Part shown: piece after piece, positions 1 to 12,165 of the stretch | Numbering within the stretch: position 1 is the first letter of the stretch | Layout of the letters: each line of letters begins with the position of its first letter | Assembly: GCA_961205875.1 (NCBI GenBank) | Contig: OY540821.1 | Span: 13,640,001-13,704,000 of the forward strand | Direction: 5' to 3' | Length of the DNA stretch: 64,000 nt | Origin: Sialis fuliginosa | Taxonomy: Eukaryota > Arthropoda > Insecta > Megaloptera > Sialidae | The notes under the pieces: generated by a model | Seen by the model: the letters and a program-made list of their open reading frames with translations, nothing else | Databases searched by the model: none | Told to the model about the DNA's origin: nothing | Made by a program: the position numbers and the translations under genes

Positions 1-2553
1 TTTGGCGACATGGGCAATAACATTCTGCTGACATATAACCTATCTGACACACACACACATACATACAGACTCTCAATGCAAGATGTCGAAATTTATTGGT
101 AGAGGCATTTCACACGTTCGTACAGTCAAATGTAAAATGTGAAGTCAGTGGTAGGTACAGAAAAAACAAAATTTTGTTCAAGTAAAAAATTTTAAATATA
201 TTATTTTCTTGAAAAGCAAATAATATAATTTATTTCTAAATTATAATTAGGGTGTGTCAAAAAAAAATTTCTCTCGTTACGAAATACATAATTTTTTTAC
301 CAAAAATAAATCCTCGCCTGTAGTTCAATTTTAAGAGACGCCGCAAAGGGGAATTCCGTTTCCCATTTAAATAACATGTGAAAATGATTATTTAGTACCA
401 AAGTTGGTATTACTGATTCATGATAACTGAAGAAAATTTATTAAGGGTATAATTTTGTAGAAAATAAAATTATCTACAAAAGTGTAGACAAAGTCATTGC
501 TCTCAATTCAACGTATCAATTCATGATTAAACTTAAATAACGTAAGATTAACTAACCATGCAACTTTAGTTAAAAAATAAAAGTATAAATATTCCCGATA
601 GGCGGCGCTACTGATAAAAAGTAGAAACTAAATAAAATCTACCATAACCATTGTACGAAAGTCACAGAAGCGAAAATTCAAAACAAGGGCGTTAATAAAA
701 AATGTTGTTGACATATCTTAACATGAATAGTGGATATCTAGAGGTGTTTTTAAATTGCAGATGGTACTTTGAAATGTCTTTTAAAAGTCTACCTAAACTT
801 GTGAATATTTTCAAGAACAAGGGAAATGGTGTCGGTTAATATAAACTTTTAGGTATTATAATATATTAAAATAAAGAAGTGATACGCATTTAAACCGTTT
901 TGTATTTATCTTAACAGTTTAAGAAAAATAATTATATATACGTTTTTTATCTATACATACATAGATAAAATCAATGAATTGATTCCAGTAAATTGTAAAA
1001 AAAAAATTACCGCCACCCGTTCTCTAGTCAATGAAAATAAGTAAAATCGAGTCCCACTTCCTAAAAATGTAATCTTTATTATCTAAAAAAAATTCTGCTA
1101 GACAAAAAAATAGTTTTTTGAAATAATATGTCACCACAATCCAAATTACAAATCTACGGTGTAAATTGTAAATGAACCTTAACAATAGAAACAGAAACAA
1201 TGGCGAGAAGATAGCATCAAGACAAACTCCTTTATAGAACGGATAGAGATAGGAATACCTTGTGAACTTAAATATTATTACTCGCTCCTTAATTTCATTT
1301 AAGCGAAACGTATTGTATTTTAATTGTCTTTGTTTTACCGCCTGCCCAAAATGCGCGATGGAATTTCAAACAGAAAAAGAACATTCGGTAAAACAGAATA
1401 ATCAATTATTTTTAAAGAAATTGGAATGGTTTCGACGGTGTAATTCGAAGTTCTTTTTAATAGCTTTAGCTTAATGAATATCTGGTTGGATACTTATTTT
1501 ATTAGGTCATATTTTAAATGTAGCTACGGTTTTACTTTACTTTTTATACATACATAAAACGTTCTGGGTAATAAAAATAGTGTTCGTGAAATAATTCGAA
1601 TTTGAGATTTCAGCTAAATTACGTGTTTTGAATGTCCTTGGATCAAATGCGACTTTTATCTCAATTGCGTCTGTGTGTCTGTCTGTCTATTTGTAGGGAG
1701 CTAAAAGCAGTATTTAATTTTGTCGATCCTCCCACTAACTCAGCTCAAAAAATCTGAAAAAATTGGCTTTGGTGGGACTACCAACGACAAATACTAAAGT
1801 CAACAATATAATTTTAAATTTTTGAATAATAAGGAGGGGCGTCATAGAATTCTTGATTTTTATTTTCATATCTAGTGGTGTCGAAATGTAGATCTTAATT
1901 AGTAGAATATGACCGTATTCTTATATTATTTTTAACGCAAAATACACCTGGGGCTACAAACGGAACCCTTATGGCATACACTTGTATATATCTTGTCCGA
2001 ATTATTGTATAATAATGTATAAAAAAATATAAATATAACCACATGAGTTTATTTAATTTACTGATTACGAATAAAAAAATATAAACCTAAAAATAATATA
2101 AATAATTATCAAATATCTATTTCTTAACAGGATTTAAACAAATGCAATAGTAGGTAAACACAAATACATATATTTATACATAGTTTATTTCTTATTCATT
2201 ATTCAAATAACCAATTAATTATTTTATAATAATTTAAAGGTAAAACATATTACAGTATGCATTTGTATATAATATAACCATTCAAAAATTATAATTAATT
2301 TAAACTGTATCTATTATTATATGTATTTTCCGTAAATATTACATTTAATTATTTCCCAATAGTTACACATTATGCAAATATACACTATTATGTGCGAAGA
2401 GTAAACAAAAGTCTTTTTGTTGAATTAATTTGAATAATAAAATTTGCAGTTATATCGTTATGGAATATGGACTAAAATATTATTAGTTCAGAAGCCAAAT
2501 CTATTAATTAATTACACTTTTATATCATCCTTGTAAATTTTTTTACAAAAAAC
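1..2553. other. AT-rich non-coding stretch
   Basis: No gene is recognised. A short (CA)n run lies at 48-60 and a near-palindrome (tatctatacatacatagata) at about 947-966. A 70-codon frame at 1262-1474 begins with TTG and has no recognisable domain, so it is not called. A GTCTGTCTGTCT stretch near 1675-1690 followed by a more balanced segment to about 1800 resembles the ends of degraded insect repeats but cannot be assigned. Confidence 0.6.
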
Positions 2554-2850
2554 AACGGCGAAGTGCGTGTTGGGCACGCACATGACAGGGTTCAGTATTC
2601 ATTCTCACTACGATGTATAAAAAAGAGTTATTCCAAAATGTTTCATAAACTATTTTTGCTATAATTTTCATTGAAAGTAACCAACTTAAAAGCAAATATA
2701 TCGTGACTAAAGGGTTAAAATCAAAACATCCTAAAACATTTGTTGTTGCATTTTAGGAGACCTATCTAAAGGGATAAGTGAAAAAAAAATTTTGAATATA
2801 CTTTTCAGTCTATTGGAAGAGAGTCCAAAAAAAATTTTTTACGGAACCCT
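2554..2850 (+). repeat. Remnant of a dispersed insect repeat (GTGCGTG...GGGTTC / ACGGAACCC type)
   Basis: The left part reads CGGCGAAGTGCGTG, then GGGCACGCACATGACAGGGTTC. The right boundary reads TTACGGAACCCTATTTT. This combination of a GTGCG-type head and an ACGGAACCC tail is typical of an abundant repeat I know from insect genomes, particularly Lepidoptera. The copy is diverged and has no coding potential. A further ACGGAACCC-like string (AAACGGAACCCTTATGG) lies near 1957, and GGCTCGACTCGCACATGGC near 34790 resembles another tail of the same type. The assignment is from memory of the motif, not from alignment. Confidence 0.45.
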
Positions 2851-5475
2851 ATTTTCACTTTATAAGAATATAAATTGTACCCCTTTAAATAAAGACATCA
2901 AAAAAAATAAAATCGCAAATATTTGTACATAAATCGAAATGAAAAGGGAAACAATTTTCTATCTCAAAAAAAATCTGTAGTTTCAAAACACCATTACTTT
3001 GGAAAATGTACAATTAATCCCTACATAAATCCAAACGTAAAGAAAAACAATTCTTTAAAATTTAAAAAGCCCACCTTCCATTCACCGACAATTTAGCTCA
3101 AATCACGTTTTATTGCAAGTAATATATGTTGTAATACCGTATCTTACAATACACCAGCCGGGGTTTGAAAATATTAGTAATTTCCTACAAAAGACGTGAC
3201 CATGTACCATTTTTTTCGTCACGCTTCCGTCATGGGCGTACCTATTATTTTTTACGGGAAAAAACTATAGTCAGACATACACAATAACTAATTTTGTATT
3301 TAATTTTCGACAAAATGTATTAATTAATTTTTAAGATGACATTTTTCTAGGCTTGTTCACTAATCTTAAATTTTGATATAACAAATCTAAAAATAAAATT
3401 TTGAGAACCGTAACCGATACCAGAACCTTATTAAAAAATTAGGTTTTGGGGGTTCCATTCTCGATGGAATAATAACCAAATTAATATAGTTTTAAAGTTT
3501 TATAGTAAGTATTCTATTATTGTGTTCCGTGAACGCTTTACGATTGAAGTAAGTTGGAATTTATTTTACACAAATTATACACCGATTCATTAAACCTTTT
3601 TGTACCTAAGATCATATTCTAGAATACCGTACCAATTATTTTTTCAAGGTGTCCGAATTAAAATTCGGGCGTTTAGTTAGACATATGCCCTCGTTCACTT
3701 TTTAATAGAAAATTTTGTGATCTACAAAAAAGTTTCTGAGGCATATTTTCGTTTACTGCTTAGTTCTCTCTATGTAATCCGTGATAGATTAAAAAAAAAC
3801 TTTTTCCTGAGCCCTAGAAATGGGATTCCAAAATTTTCTATCCCCCATAATTTTTTTCTACACTATTAATTTGTACTAAACGTAAATTTTCACATGTATA
3901 ATATAAAATATTTTTTATATTCTGCAAGCGCCCATGTCTCTCGCAATTGTACAAGTAAGAGTGAGAAAGGGGCATGAGGGGGGGGGGGTAACCCGTACCT
4001 TTCTCTCCCTCTCTCTCTTTCTCCTGAACACACGAGATACTGCGGCAGAGGTGAAACACGATGAGAGTAGATTTTCCTCTGTAAAGTTGATATTTAATGT
4101 TTGCAGTTTAATGATTGTAATGGACCTAATAATAACCGTTATGTTTGTTTATATGTGCGTGTATATATTTGCATAATTTGTAACAAAAATTACCAGGAAT
4201 TTTCTCTCTCTTAAGTTTTCCACAGTTATGTTTCTAATTTGAACTATCACGATTTTATATTCAGAGTAATTTTTAGTTTGCCTGCAACTACAGTGTTTCT
4301 TCTTGAGAATTCTTTATCGAGAAAAAGGTGATTTCTGTTTTTCTTCATTTCTCAGGAAATTATAATAATTCTTGAGAAATTGGTATATTTCAATTGAATT
4401 TTTAGCTTTTAGACATTGATATACATTTTTTTTCTTAAAATACAAATTAACATAAAAAATAAAACTATATTAAGATAAATTTGGTACGCCTAGTGCCCGT
4501 TAAAACTCAAAAATGTGTTTTTTTAATTATTTAATAGCGTGTATATATATTTTTTAAATAAATTATTTTATTTATCAATGTTTTTATTTAAAAAATCCAA
4601 TTTCTTGAAATTTCTCAATAAAATTAACTTGATATTTGTCTACTTAAGAATTATAGAAGTAAAAAAAAAACAATATCTAGATTCGACGTTGATGTGAGAA
4701 ATTACTTGTTCCTATTATGTTCTCTATTTTATTTAATTTAAACTATTAAATCATTTAATAATTTATTAAATTTAAAAATATATATATTGTCGCTTATACT
4801 TTTTACACAAATTGAGGCTACATATATGCTTTTTTAATACTCCCTATTTCAAAAAGATACTAAGGTATATAGTGTGTATATAATAATTCATTTAGTACAG
4901 ACATACATGTATATAGAAATATATATAAATTGCGTACATCCTAACATATGATTTTGTTAGAATTTCGTTTCAGGCAACACAAAACCATTACATTTTTTAC
5001 AGCGGCTGTTGTTTTGTTTTTAATGTGAACTTTTTTATATTTTTCAAATTTAAGTGACTGCATTGTATTACCGTTATAAATTGCACAGATTTAGAGTGAG
5101 ACAGAACGTATAGTTGTCGGAGGTTATACAATAAAAGAGCAATTTGTGAGAAGTAATAGATTGAATTTATCATTTTATTTTACGAGCTATACACACATAC
5201 ATACATATATGATGGTTTTATCGTTGTTTTTGTATGTTTTGCCATTAGTTTTTAAACAAGAAAAACTACTCGTATATGGATGTTGATTAAAATACTAGTT
5301 TTTCAGAAGATAAAACGTCCACTCCACTTTAGTTAAATATATTTAGTAATAAAAAAAAACACATTTATTTTACTAAGAAAGTTTTAAGTATATACTATTT
5401 TGTGGAGTTAGTTAATTTAGCTTCTGAGCGACAATGATAATTATAAAATTCGATTTTTCAATAAATTAGCATTTA
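2851..5475. other. AT-rich non-coding stretch
   Basis: No gene is seen. A hAT-like terminus CATGGGCGTACC starts at 3231 but lacks a partner with a matching target duplication. An 11-base G run lies at 3978-3988 beside a purine/pyrimidine-rich patch, and both strands are open there by chance (3838-4176). A strong plus-strand acceptor-like string (TTTCTTCATTTCTCAG) ends at 4356, but no convincing exon follows. Confidence 0.55.
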
Positions 5476-5771
5476 CAGGGTGTCCACTGATTTTTAGAAA
5501 TAAAATTCCCTGACTTTCCCTGACCACACAGTCAAAATTCCCTGACTCAGGGAAGCCCCGGAGTAAAAATGTGCAAAAATAAAATTTGAAGACCTTTTTT
5601 TTGTCATAACTTGAAAATTGTACACTTACTTTCAATTCAATGACCTTTTTCTTTTTTTTTTTTTGTTCAACTTAAATTTATACACTTTTTTCCCTGACTT
5701 TCTAAAAAAAATTTAAATAACTTCCCTGACCACTTTAGACTTCCCTGACTTTCCAGAAAGTGGACACCCTG
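5476..5771. mobile_element. Non-autonomous DNA transposon with CAGGGTGTCCACT termini
   Basis: The left end CAGGGTGTCCACT is exactly inverted at the right end (AGTGGACACCCTG), giving a 296-bp element with 13-bp perfect terminal inverted repeats and weaker inward similarity. The interior repeats TTCCCTGACTTTCC-type motifs several times on both arms. It has no coding capacity. The flanks (AGCATTTA on the left, ATCTATTT on the right) do not form a clear target duplication, so the superfamily is not fixed. CAGGG ends suggest hAT, but this is inference. Confidence 0.7.
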
Positions 5772-7014
5772 ATCTATTTTGACGTATTTGTCGAATGAAT
5801 TTCACGAAAAAAAAACACAAAACTAAATGGGAATAAACGTATGTTATAATGTGACATTTTCAGAGGTACATATAACTTATCTTCATATAAATACTTGCTG
5901 TCCCAGATCGACAGTATTTGTTTCCCACACCGGAATCCCACATTAAAAATACTTCAAAAAGTTAATATACATTTTTTGAGATATTTGAGGTTTTATGCGT
6001 CGGATGTTAGACATACATATACTTTGAATAGATTGAATTCAATTTTTTAAATTAGCTGTTATAAATACTCTTGTCAGAGCTTTCAAATATCACATAGAAA
6101 AATATTAATATTTCTTACATGGGAACACTTAATGATTCGTAACCGACGCAAAAAAACTCAATTCTCACGAAAAGATTATTTTTAATGCATATTTAGTTAT
6201 ATATATAGAACCTTTTATTATTTCGAGTTAATATTTATAAATAAGTATCTCTATCAAATAAATAAATAAAAACATATTCCAGAACTTATGAAAGTATTAT
6301 AAAATATATCCAAACCAATGCCGGAACCAACTTGAATCTTGTTTCTTCTGTTCATTTTACACTTCACACAATATTACCAAAAACATAAACTTGTATCCAC
6401 TTTTATAACATATATCGATAAATATTTATAACGAATTTTGAACAACGTCGAATAATATTAATACGAAATACACATATGTATTATATAACACTTATAAATA
6501 TTCACAAGGAATAAGCGAACGGAGTATTAGTATTTGTATGTTTTGCTTTGGGAAATTCACAATTAGGTTTACAAATATTTCCACCTCATCAATGTATCGT
6601 ACAGGACTTCTCTATCGAACTTTGTAAAACTTTTAAATTTATTCCAATGGATTTTATTTTCAGGAACTCTCTGTGAAATTTAAATGCACAAATATAATAA
6701 CACTGATAGTTTTTAAGTATTATTTATTATAACATATATAGCATTCTGGAGTTAAATTTCTTGAGCGTTTATTGTATGGTTCAGATTTAAAAACTTCTTA
6801 TTAATTACAACTGTTAAAGAATTATTTATAACTTGCTTACAGTTATTTTTTAATTTCAACACCATAACATCCGAATAGCATAGTCAAAACTTTTGAATTC
6901 ACGCAATTAAATAAATTCGAGCTTTTTTTACAACTCCGTTAACGCACTGAAACAACGAAATAATATACATAAAGATCTGAGCAAATCTGAAACACCTGTG
7001 TGACGAACATAAAT
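5772..7014. other. AT-rich non-coding stretch
   Basis: Nothing recognisable is present. An acceptor-like string TTTTATTTTCAG ends near 6662 on the plus strand without a credible exon behind it. Confidence 0.55.
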
Positions 7015-7270
7015 CAGAACAACAACAACACCAGCAGCAACGCGTGAGCTTTAAAGCTCTGGCGTAGATCGCGCGCGTGTGTTTGTGTGTGTATATGTGC
7101 AATGAATGTGAGCTTCACGACGAGCGGTGGTCGACTGCAGCAGCCGAGCGGCGACAAACGCGCGTAACCATGGCGTCCACAGCGCCGCCACCATCTCACG
7201 CGCGCAAACATCGGACGTCTTCGCGGAGAGTTAAGCGTGTTTCTGATCGGTTACGTGGAACCGATTTAAA
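7015..7270. promoter_or_regulatory. CpG-rich patch, possible promoter or first exon
   Basis: This 250-bp segment is far richer in G+C and CpG (CGCGCGTGTG, GCAGCCGAGCGGCGAC, ACGCGCG) than its surroundings. On the plus strand an ATG in good context (ACCATGGCG) at 7170 opens a 34-codon frame (MASTAPPPSHARKHRTSSRR...) that stops at 7274. The basic, Ser/Pro-rich peptide is not recognised. On the minus strand the same block is also open and contains CTGCAGTCGACC, which resembles an initiator. CpG-rich islands in AT-rich insect DNA often mark transcription starts, but the orientation cannot be decided here. A MITE containing a CRE-like TGACGTCA lies just to the right. Confidence 0.35.
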
Positions 7271-7344
7271 TTAGGAGGCTGTTTCTATTTATGTAGAAAG
7301 ATTGCCTTTGTATAGACATCTGATTCATTTGAATAATTTGATCC

Positions 7345-7802
7345 CAAGGTATATAAAGACAAGGTAGTCTCATCAGCTCCTAGACCAATTGCGCGGAAAT
7401 TAACGTCACAACCACAACGAAGATATATTCAAATGTTATAAATGTATAATAGAATATCAATTACAAAAAATTACTTATTTGTTCTTGTTTTCGTATTTTT
7501 TTGATATTTTAATAACGCATTCAATCAAAGAAGTATCGACATTGCAAAATCGTTAAAAAAAACTGTCACAGACAATTTGGTCTATTTGGGAAGTGTCATT
7601 TTTACTATTCTTAAGTTGGCAATACGTTTTGTGATTCTGACAGCTTTTTATGATTTTAGATTTGTACTTCTTTAATTGTACGTGTTGTTAAAATATTAAA
7701 AATACGAAAACATTTGAATATGGCTTCGTGATGACGTCAATTCCCGCGTCAACACTGATTGGTCAAGGAGCTGACGAGACTATCTATTCTTTATATACCT
7801 TG
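7345..7802. mobile_element. hAT-like MITE with 8-bp target duplication
   Basis: The ends CAAGGTATATAAAG and CTTTATATACCTTG are inverted, and similarity continues inward for about 90 bp (TAGTCTC.TCAGCTCC.TGACCAAT, then the (A/G)ACGTCA region). The element is flanked by ATTTGATC at 7336-7343 and 7803-7810, with one extra C on the left before the terminus. An 8-bp duplication and CA-GG ends fit hAT. The 458-bp element has no open frame. Its right arm carries TGACGTCA (about 7732-7739) and a CCAAT-type GATTGG, so it brings regulatory-looking motifs next to the CpG-rich patch. Confidence 0.75.
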
Positions 7803-7810
7803 ATTTGATC

Positions 7811-8366
7811 AATATATTTTTAAATTATTCGAATACTTATTCTATTTCACCCACCTCTAGTTGGTAGATACATTGGTATATTATTAAATGTAAAAATATT
7901 TTTTTATTTTCTATTCTTCACTATTTATGGAATTTTTATTTAGCAAAAAATTTACAATTCGTAGGGCACGTAATAAATACAATTCATAATTATTATTCCT
8001 AACAGTAACAATGTTTTTATCTAAAACTACCGAAGTTTTACAATTTAAAACGAAATTAACTGATATATTTATTTACTAATATTTTTTTTTCATATTATTG
8101 AAAAATGTATTTCTTTGTCTTCAAAGTAAGATATATCTCTTTAAATGTTTTATTTTGATATATCAAATAGTTGCCAACTATTTACAGGATCAAAGTAAAT
8201 AATCCCTAGTATGATTTCAATCAAGTTGAAAATGTTATCTATGTATGTATTATGTATAGAAATATATGTCTTCAATATTAATTTACATATAAAAAATTCT
8301 ATGATTTTATAGAGATCGAATGGTAATCTGAAGTAAATTAAATATGATAAATATTAAGCAATCACT
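7811..8366. other. AT-rich non-coding stretch
   Basis: No features are seen apart from simple A/T-rich sequence. Confidence 0.55.
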
Positions 8367-8452
8367 TACCAAAGTATTAGAATTATCTATGACGAATATG
8401 ATCATAATGTATCTCCTTACCTGAAACAAAAAAGAAAAAAAATGTTAAATAT
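8367..8452 (-). other. Candidate recursive splice site with RS-exon
   Basis: Read on the minus strand, a long pyrimidine tract (TTTTTTTTCTTTTTTGTTTCAG, here split as TTTTTTTTC / TTTTTTGTTTCAG) ends at 8421 and is followed at once by GTAAGG, so acceptor and donor are juxtaposed. A second donor, TTTG|GTAAGTG, lies 51 nt downstream and ends an exon at 8370-8420. A TTTAAC string upstream could be the branch point. This is the classic ratchet-point arrangement described in long introns of flies and vertebrates. The 51-nt exon is open in one frame only (VRRYIMIIFVIDNSNTL), so an in-frame 17-residue microexon is the main alternative. Confidence 0.5.
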
Positions 8453-11400
8453 TTTATTGTACATTTTGTTAACACAACTTCATTAAATTAATGGAAAATT
8501 TAAATGAATACAGCAAAATATAAACTCAAATTCTATGAATTATACAATTCATAGATTAAATTTAAAATACAACTATAATATAATGAAAATGTATAAATAA
8601 ATATATTGTTAGTGTAGCTATTCAAAATAAAAACGTCAAGTATTTATGTCATAATCATTATTTTGTTTTAATTTTGTTAACACATTTGGACATTTGGTCC
8701 TCATGACTGCCACCTGCCCTGATCGTCTCGGGACAATACCCATGCTCATTCTGATATCAAAATGAATAAAATAACTTCAGATTAATAGTGTTTAAAATGT
8801 TGATAATTTTTTTATTAATCTTTTACCAAATATTTTGATATCTTCGAATACTTAAATCTTTTCAAAACAAAACAAAAATTTATTTTGGGCAAAGGAAAGT
8901 CTTCTTAATAAACGACAATAAGATAACTCGAAAATTTCATCTGGAAAAGTAGGTGAAGTACCACACCGTTTTAAGCTCTTATAATTCCTTGCAACTTTAT
9001 CTGATATTACTTCTGGTATCTTTAACTTCTCAAAAGTTTGAGTTGAAAATATCCGATGAAAATACGCAGCAAAAACTGATATTCATAACTGAATCGCTCA
9101 GAAGTCATAATAACTAGTGTCAGTGCGTCTTTTCCAAAATTCTTACTTTACAAATCAATGTTACTTAAATAAAATTATCGTTTTTAAAGTTGCTCATCGT
9201 ATAAAAAGTTAAGCTAAAAGCCAAAATGATGTACCAAAATGGTTAATAATGGTTTACAAAAGACATTTTATTGTTAACTAGCTGATATCCGCGATTTACA
9301 ACTTTTAAAGATTTTTAATTAATATGTTAAAAATAATAGACAAAATACATTTTAATGTACATTTAGCATCGATGAGTCCTTTAGTAACCAAAGTCATTAA
9401 GCTCACTATATATGTTGGTCGAATTAGTATTAAAATTATAAAATTGACCTTAAGTAATATTGATAACTGAGTTACTCAACTCACAGTTACAAATAAAAGA
9501 CTGAAAATAAAATTCGCCTTTTTATCCAGACAAATGAAATATGTCAGTAGATTTAATTCATTTGTCCAGCCCTGATTTAAAGCCAATTGGTGATTTTCAG
9601 GTGATAAAGGGATAGATTTTCGTCACGCCTATTGGACAAACGGTAACAAATCAAATCCTCTGAGACATGAATCACAAAAGATTTTAATCTATTCACTTTG
9701 ATGTATTGTGAAAATTGGAAAGCTTTAATGGTCAATATCCTTAAGATGTGTATTCTCTGGAAGATTATTTCGAGTTTTTTATACTGAGTTTGTTGAATGA
9801 ATCCTTTGATACCGTAGGACCAATAGAGTCTAGACAAATTTTTTAAATGTATGTTTAGTTCGTATTTTTATGAATTTGTCGAGTTATTTATATAATAGGA
9901 CTGGAATATTATGTTTTTTATTGTTGTTCATTGTAAATAATATAAAAAAGTTAACTAAAATATGTTTATGAAGAAATCAATTATAATATTTAAAGGGCTC
10001 TGCAGAGAAAATGGGGGAAATGTGTATTTAAATTGGTCATATTAACGGAGTCGTCGTTTTGGAACGTTATTTTCTATATATTGCATCTTTCGGATCAATC
10101 GACCTTTAAAATATACGCACATTTGGTGCCCATCTTCCAGAAAATAAAAATCTATAACAGGTATGGGTAAAATTTTTAACTAGAAAGTAGAAAAGAGGGT
10201 CAAACAAGCAATAGTTTTCTTATGCTCAGTATTATAAAAATGTTGCTTGAGTGCAAAAATCTTGAATACGTTCAGTTCAAATTTCAGCTCTTTCGTTTCT
10301 TACAATTAGTTAATGTGGGCGCCCATTAAAAAAAAGTTTTGAGAAAAAGCAATTTAAAGTTTGAGTTGTTTATAATTATATCATTCTCAACTTATAAATA
10401 AAGCGGTTAAGCATAATTAGTGAATTTTTTTATCTCTGAGACTCTCTTCATAAAAATGTTACTATAATATTTAAGAAAACAAATTTCAAATAATCAAATC
10501 TGCAAAAAGATAGGAAAACTAACAAGATTACTGTAAACGCATAAAGTACTATTATCAACAGTTGAATAATTTATCAGAAGACAAAACTTAAAACCCTTAA
10601 AATAAAATAAAACTTCATTTCAGAGTTCATAAAAAATCAGTGCAAACAAATATTTATTCTACATATGCAGATTAAATATAGTACCAAGTACAAGCTATTC
10701 AGTTATAAATAAAGGAAAAGCTCCAATAAGAATTACCATAAACATTTCTCAACATAAACTAACAACAAGTTAAAATCAGAAAGTCAAATCAAGCAAACTC
10801 TGGAATTTGGATTGATCACTAACTTTCAATTTCCGTAAGCGATAAAATAAACAAATGATAGCAGCGGAAAGCCGCTCGCTTGAAAAAAAGAATGGGTAAG
10901 AGAGCATTCGCCTGTGGAATACATAATAGTTCTGTAAGATAGGCATTATCGCTGTCTCTTTTTGTTACAAGTCGTGCAGATTAATCTCGCGTTTACCAGC
11001 AGTTCTGAAAATCACCCTTACTTTAAATATGTAGATACTAATATTAACATTAATGGTAATAGGTACATTTAAAATAAATACATATTAATAGATTGACTAT
11101 GTATATAATATGTAGATAATATTAACATTAATGGGAATATTGTAGATACATGTTAAATAAAGACATAGTAATAAATTGATTATACACTTGCCAAAGGAAA
11201 TTTCTCCAATAGAACAAGAAAATACCGTTCAATCAATATCTCTCAAGGGTGCCACAGGTTTTCCTTATACATAATACTTACTTTTGTGGCTAACTGATTG
11301 TATAAAAAATTAATAATAAAAAATAACATTCACTACAACTTTTATTAGAAAAAAAATTCGGCTATGAACCATTAAAAAAAATGATTATTTCCTTATAATT

Positions 11401-12011
11401 TTTGTTTAAAGGATAAAGCATAAAACATATATAATAATATTCTTAACAAAATTTACCAAAAACATATTTTTCTTATTTGCACCGTTTGTAAAAAAATCAA
11501 CAATACTTTCATAAAAATAAAGTATAAATAATTAGTATTACATTAAATATTGTTGAAACATACATAATATTATTTAAATTAAAAAAAACTAGTTAATACA
11601 GTGAAACTTTTTTAAACTGACGAACTATGGTTAGTTAATTAATGAAATAGTTGTTAAAGGATGGCTTACTGTATGTATGTACGTATACAATTTATATGTT
11701 TATTCATGAATTAGTCTGGTAGCATTAAATAACGTAATAAAGTTTAATTTGGTTAACATTTTGAGAAGCACTGCAGTACATCCGTCTCTTTTCCGTTCAA
11801 TGTTCATATTGCTCGTGTTGCACCACGGAACATGAAGGAGTTTGTACTTTAAAACCACATCGTCGGATGTCACATAGAATTCTAACTAACAGAGGATTGC
11901 AAAAAAATTACATGATAAAAATTAACGATATATTTTTGTTTTATTAGTACCTACTGCGCTCTATTATTCTTATTAATGTCTTTTTACTTAAAATCTATAT
12001 ATTTAAGTGAA
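8453..12011. other. AT-rich non-coding stretch with scattered repeat fragments
   Basis: No gene is recognised. A block at 8700-8755 (minus strand: ...GTATTGTCCCGAGACGATC then AGGGCAGG) resembles GGGCGATCAGGACAGG near 12208, and may be a transposon terminus. A segment at about 10125-10345 (TTCAGTTCAAATTTCAG, GTGGGCGCCCA) shares TTCAGTTCAAATTTCAG with 22067-22083 and looks like an old dispersed repeat. An 86-codon minus frame at 9577-9837 has no recognisable domain. ACAGTGAAACTTTTTTAAAC near 11608 resembles a pogo/Tigger-type terminus without a partner. Confidence 0.5.
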
Positions 12012-12165
12012 TAGCAAAAAAAGCCACGGAACTTTCTTATACGTAATCCTAACAGTGAACAGTGTACGTGATTCTTATTTTATTAAAACATATTATTGAT
12101 AAATTAACCGAAAACTGACGTTTACTCTTGTCAATTTTTGAATTTTCAAATTATTTTTAAAATAA
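12012..12165 (+). repeat. Dispersed repeat, copy 1 (partner at 59025-59215)
   Basis: The strings CTTATACGTAATCCT, ACAGTGAACAGTGT and CGTGATTCTTATTTTATT, then AACCGAAAAC and TTACTCTTGTCAATTTT, recur in inverted orientation at 59025-59215. This copy lacks about 55 bp from the middle that the other copy keeps. There is no coding potential, and no termini could be defined. The family is not recognised. Confidence 0.7.

Noticed and set aside
1262-1474. 70-codon frame with four cysteines
   Set aside because: Starts with TTG, no ATG start, no domain, AT-rich surroundings identical in composition.
3838-4176. Frames of 73 and 80 codons on opposite strands
   Set aside because: They overlap a G11 run and a purine/pyrimidine-rich patch and have no domain or codon features.
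5468-5779. 8-bp target duplication for the CAGGGTGTCCACT element
   Set aside because: AGCATTTA and ATCTATTT do not match well enough, so hAT membership was not claimed.
8399-8420. Reading the 51-nt RS-exon peptide (IIFVIDNS) as part of an ARF-like GTPase
   Set aside because: It resembles the (I/V)FVIDSSDR segment of that family only over a few residues, and the flanking residues do not fit.
9577-9837. 86-codon minus frame (MSRLYWSYGIKGFIQQTQYK...)
   Set aside because: I checked it for reverse transcriptase, integrase and transposase motifs and saw none. No start or splice context.
11270-11340. Minus-strand 12-nt microexon between TACAATCAG and AAAA|GTAAGTATT
   Set aside because: Both sites are fair, but a 12-nt exon cannot be supported from sequence alone and similar pairs occur by chance in AT-rich DNA (another near 14448).
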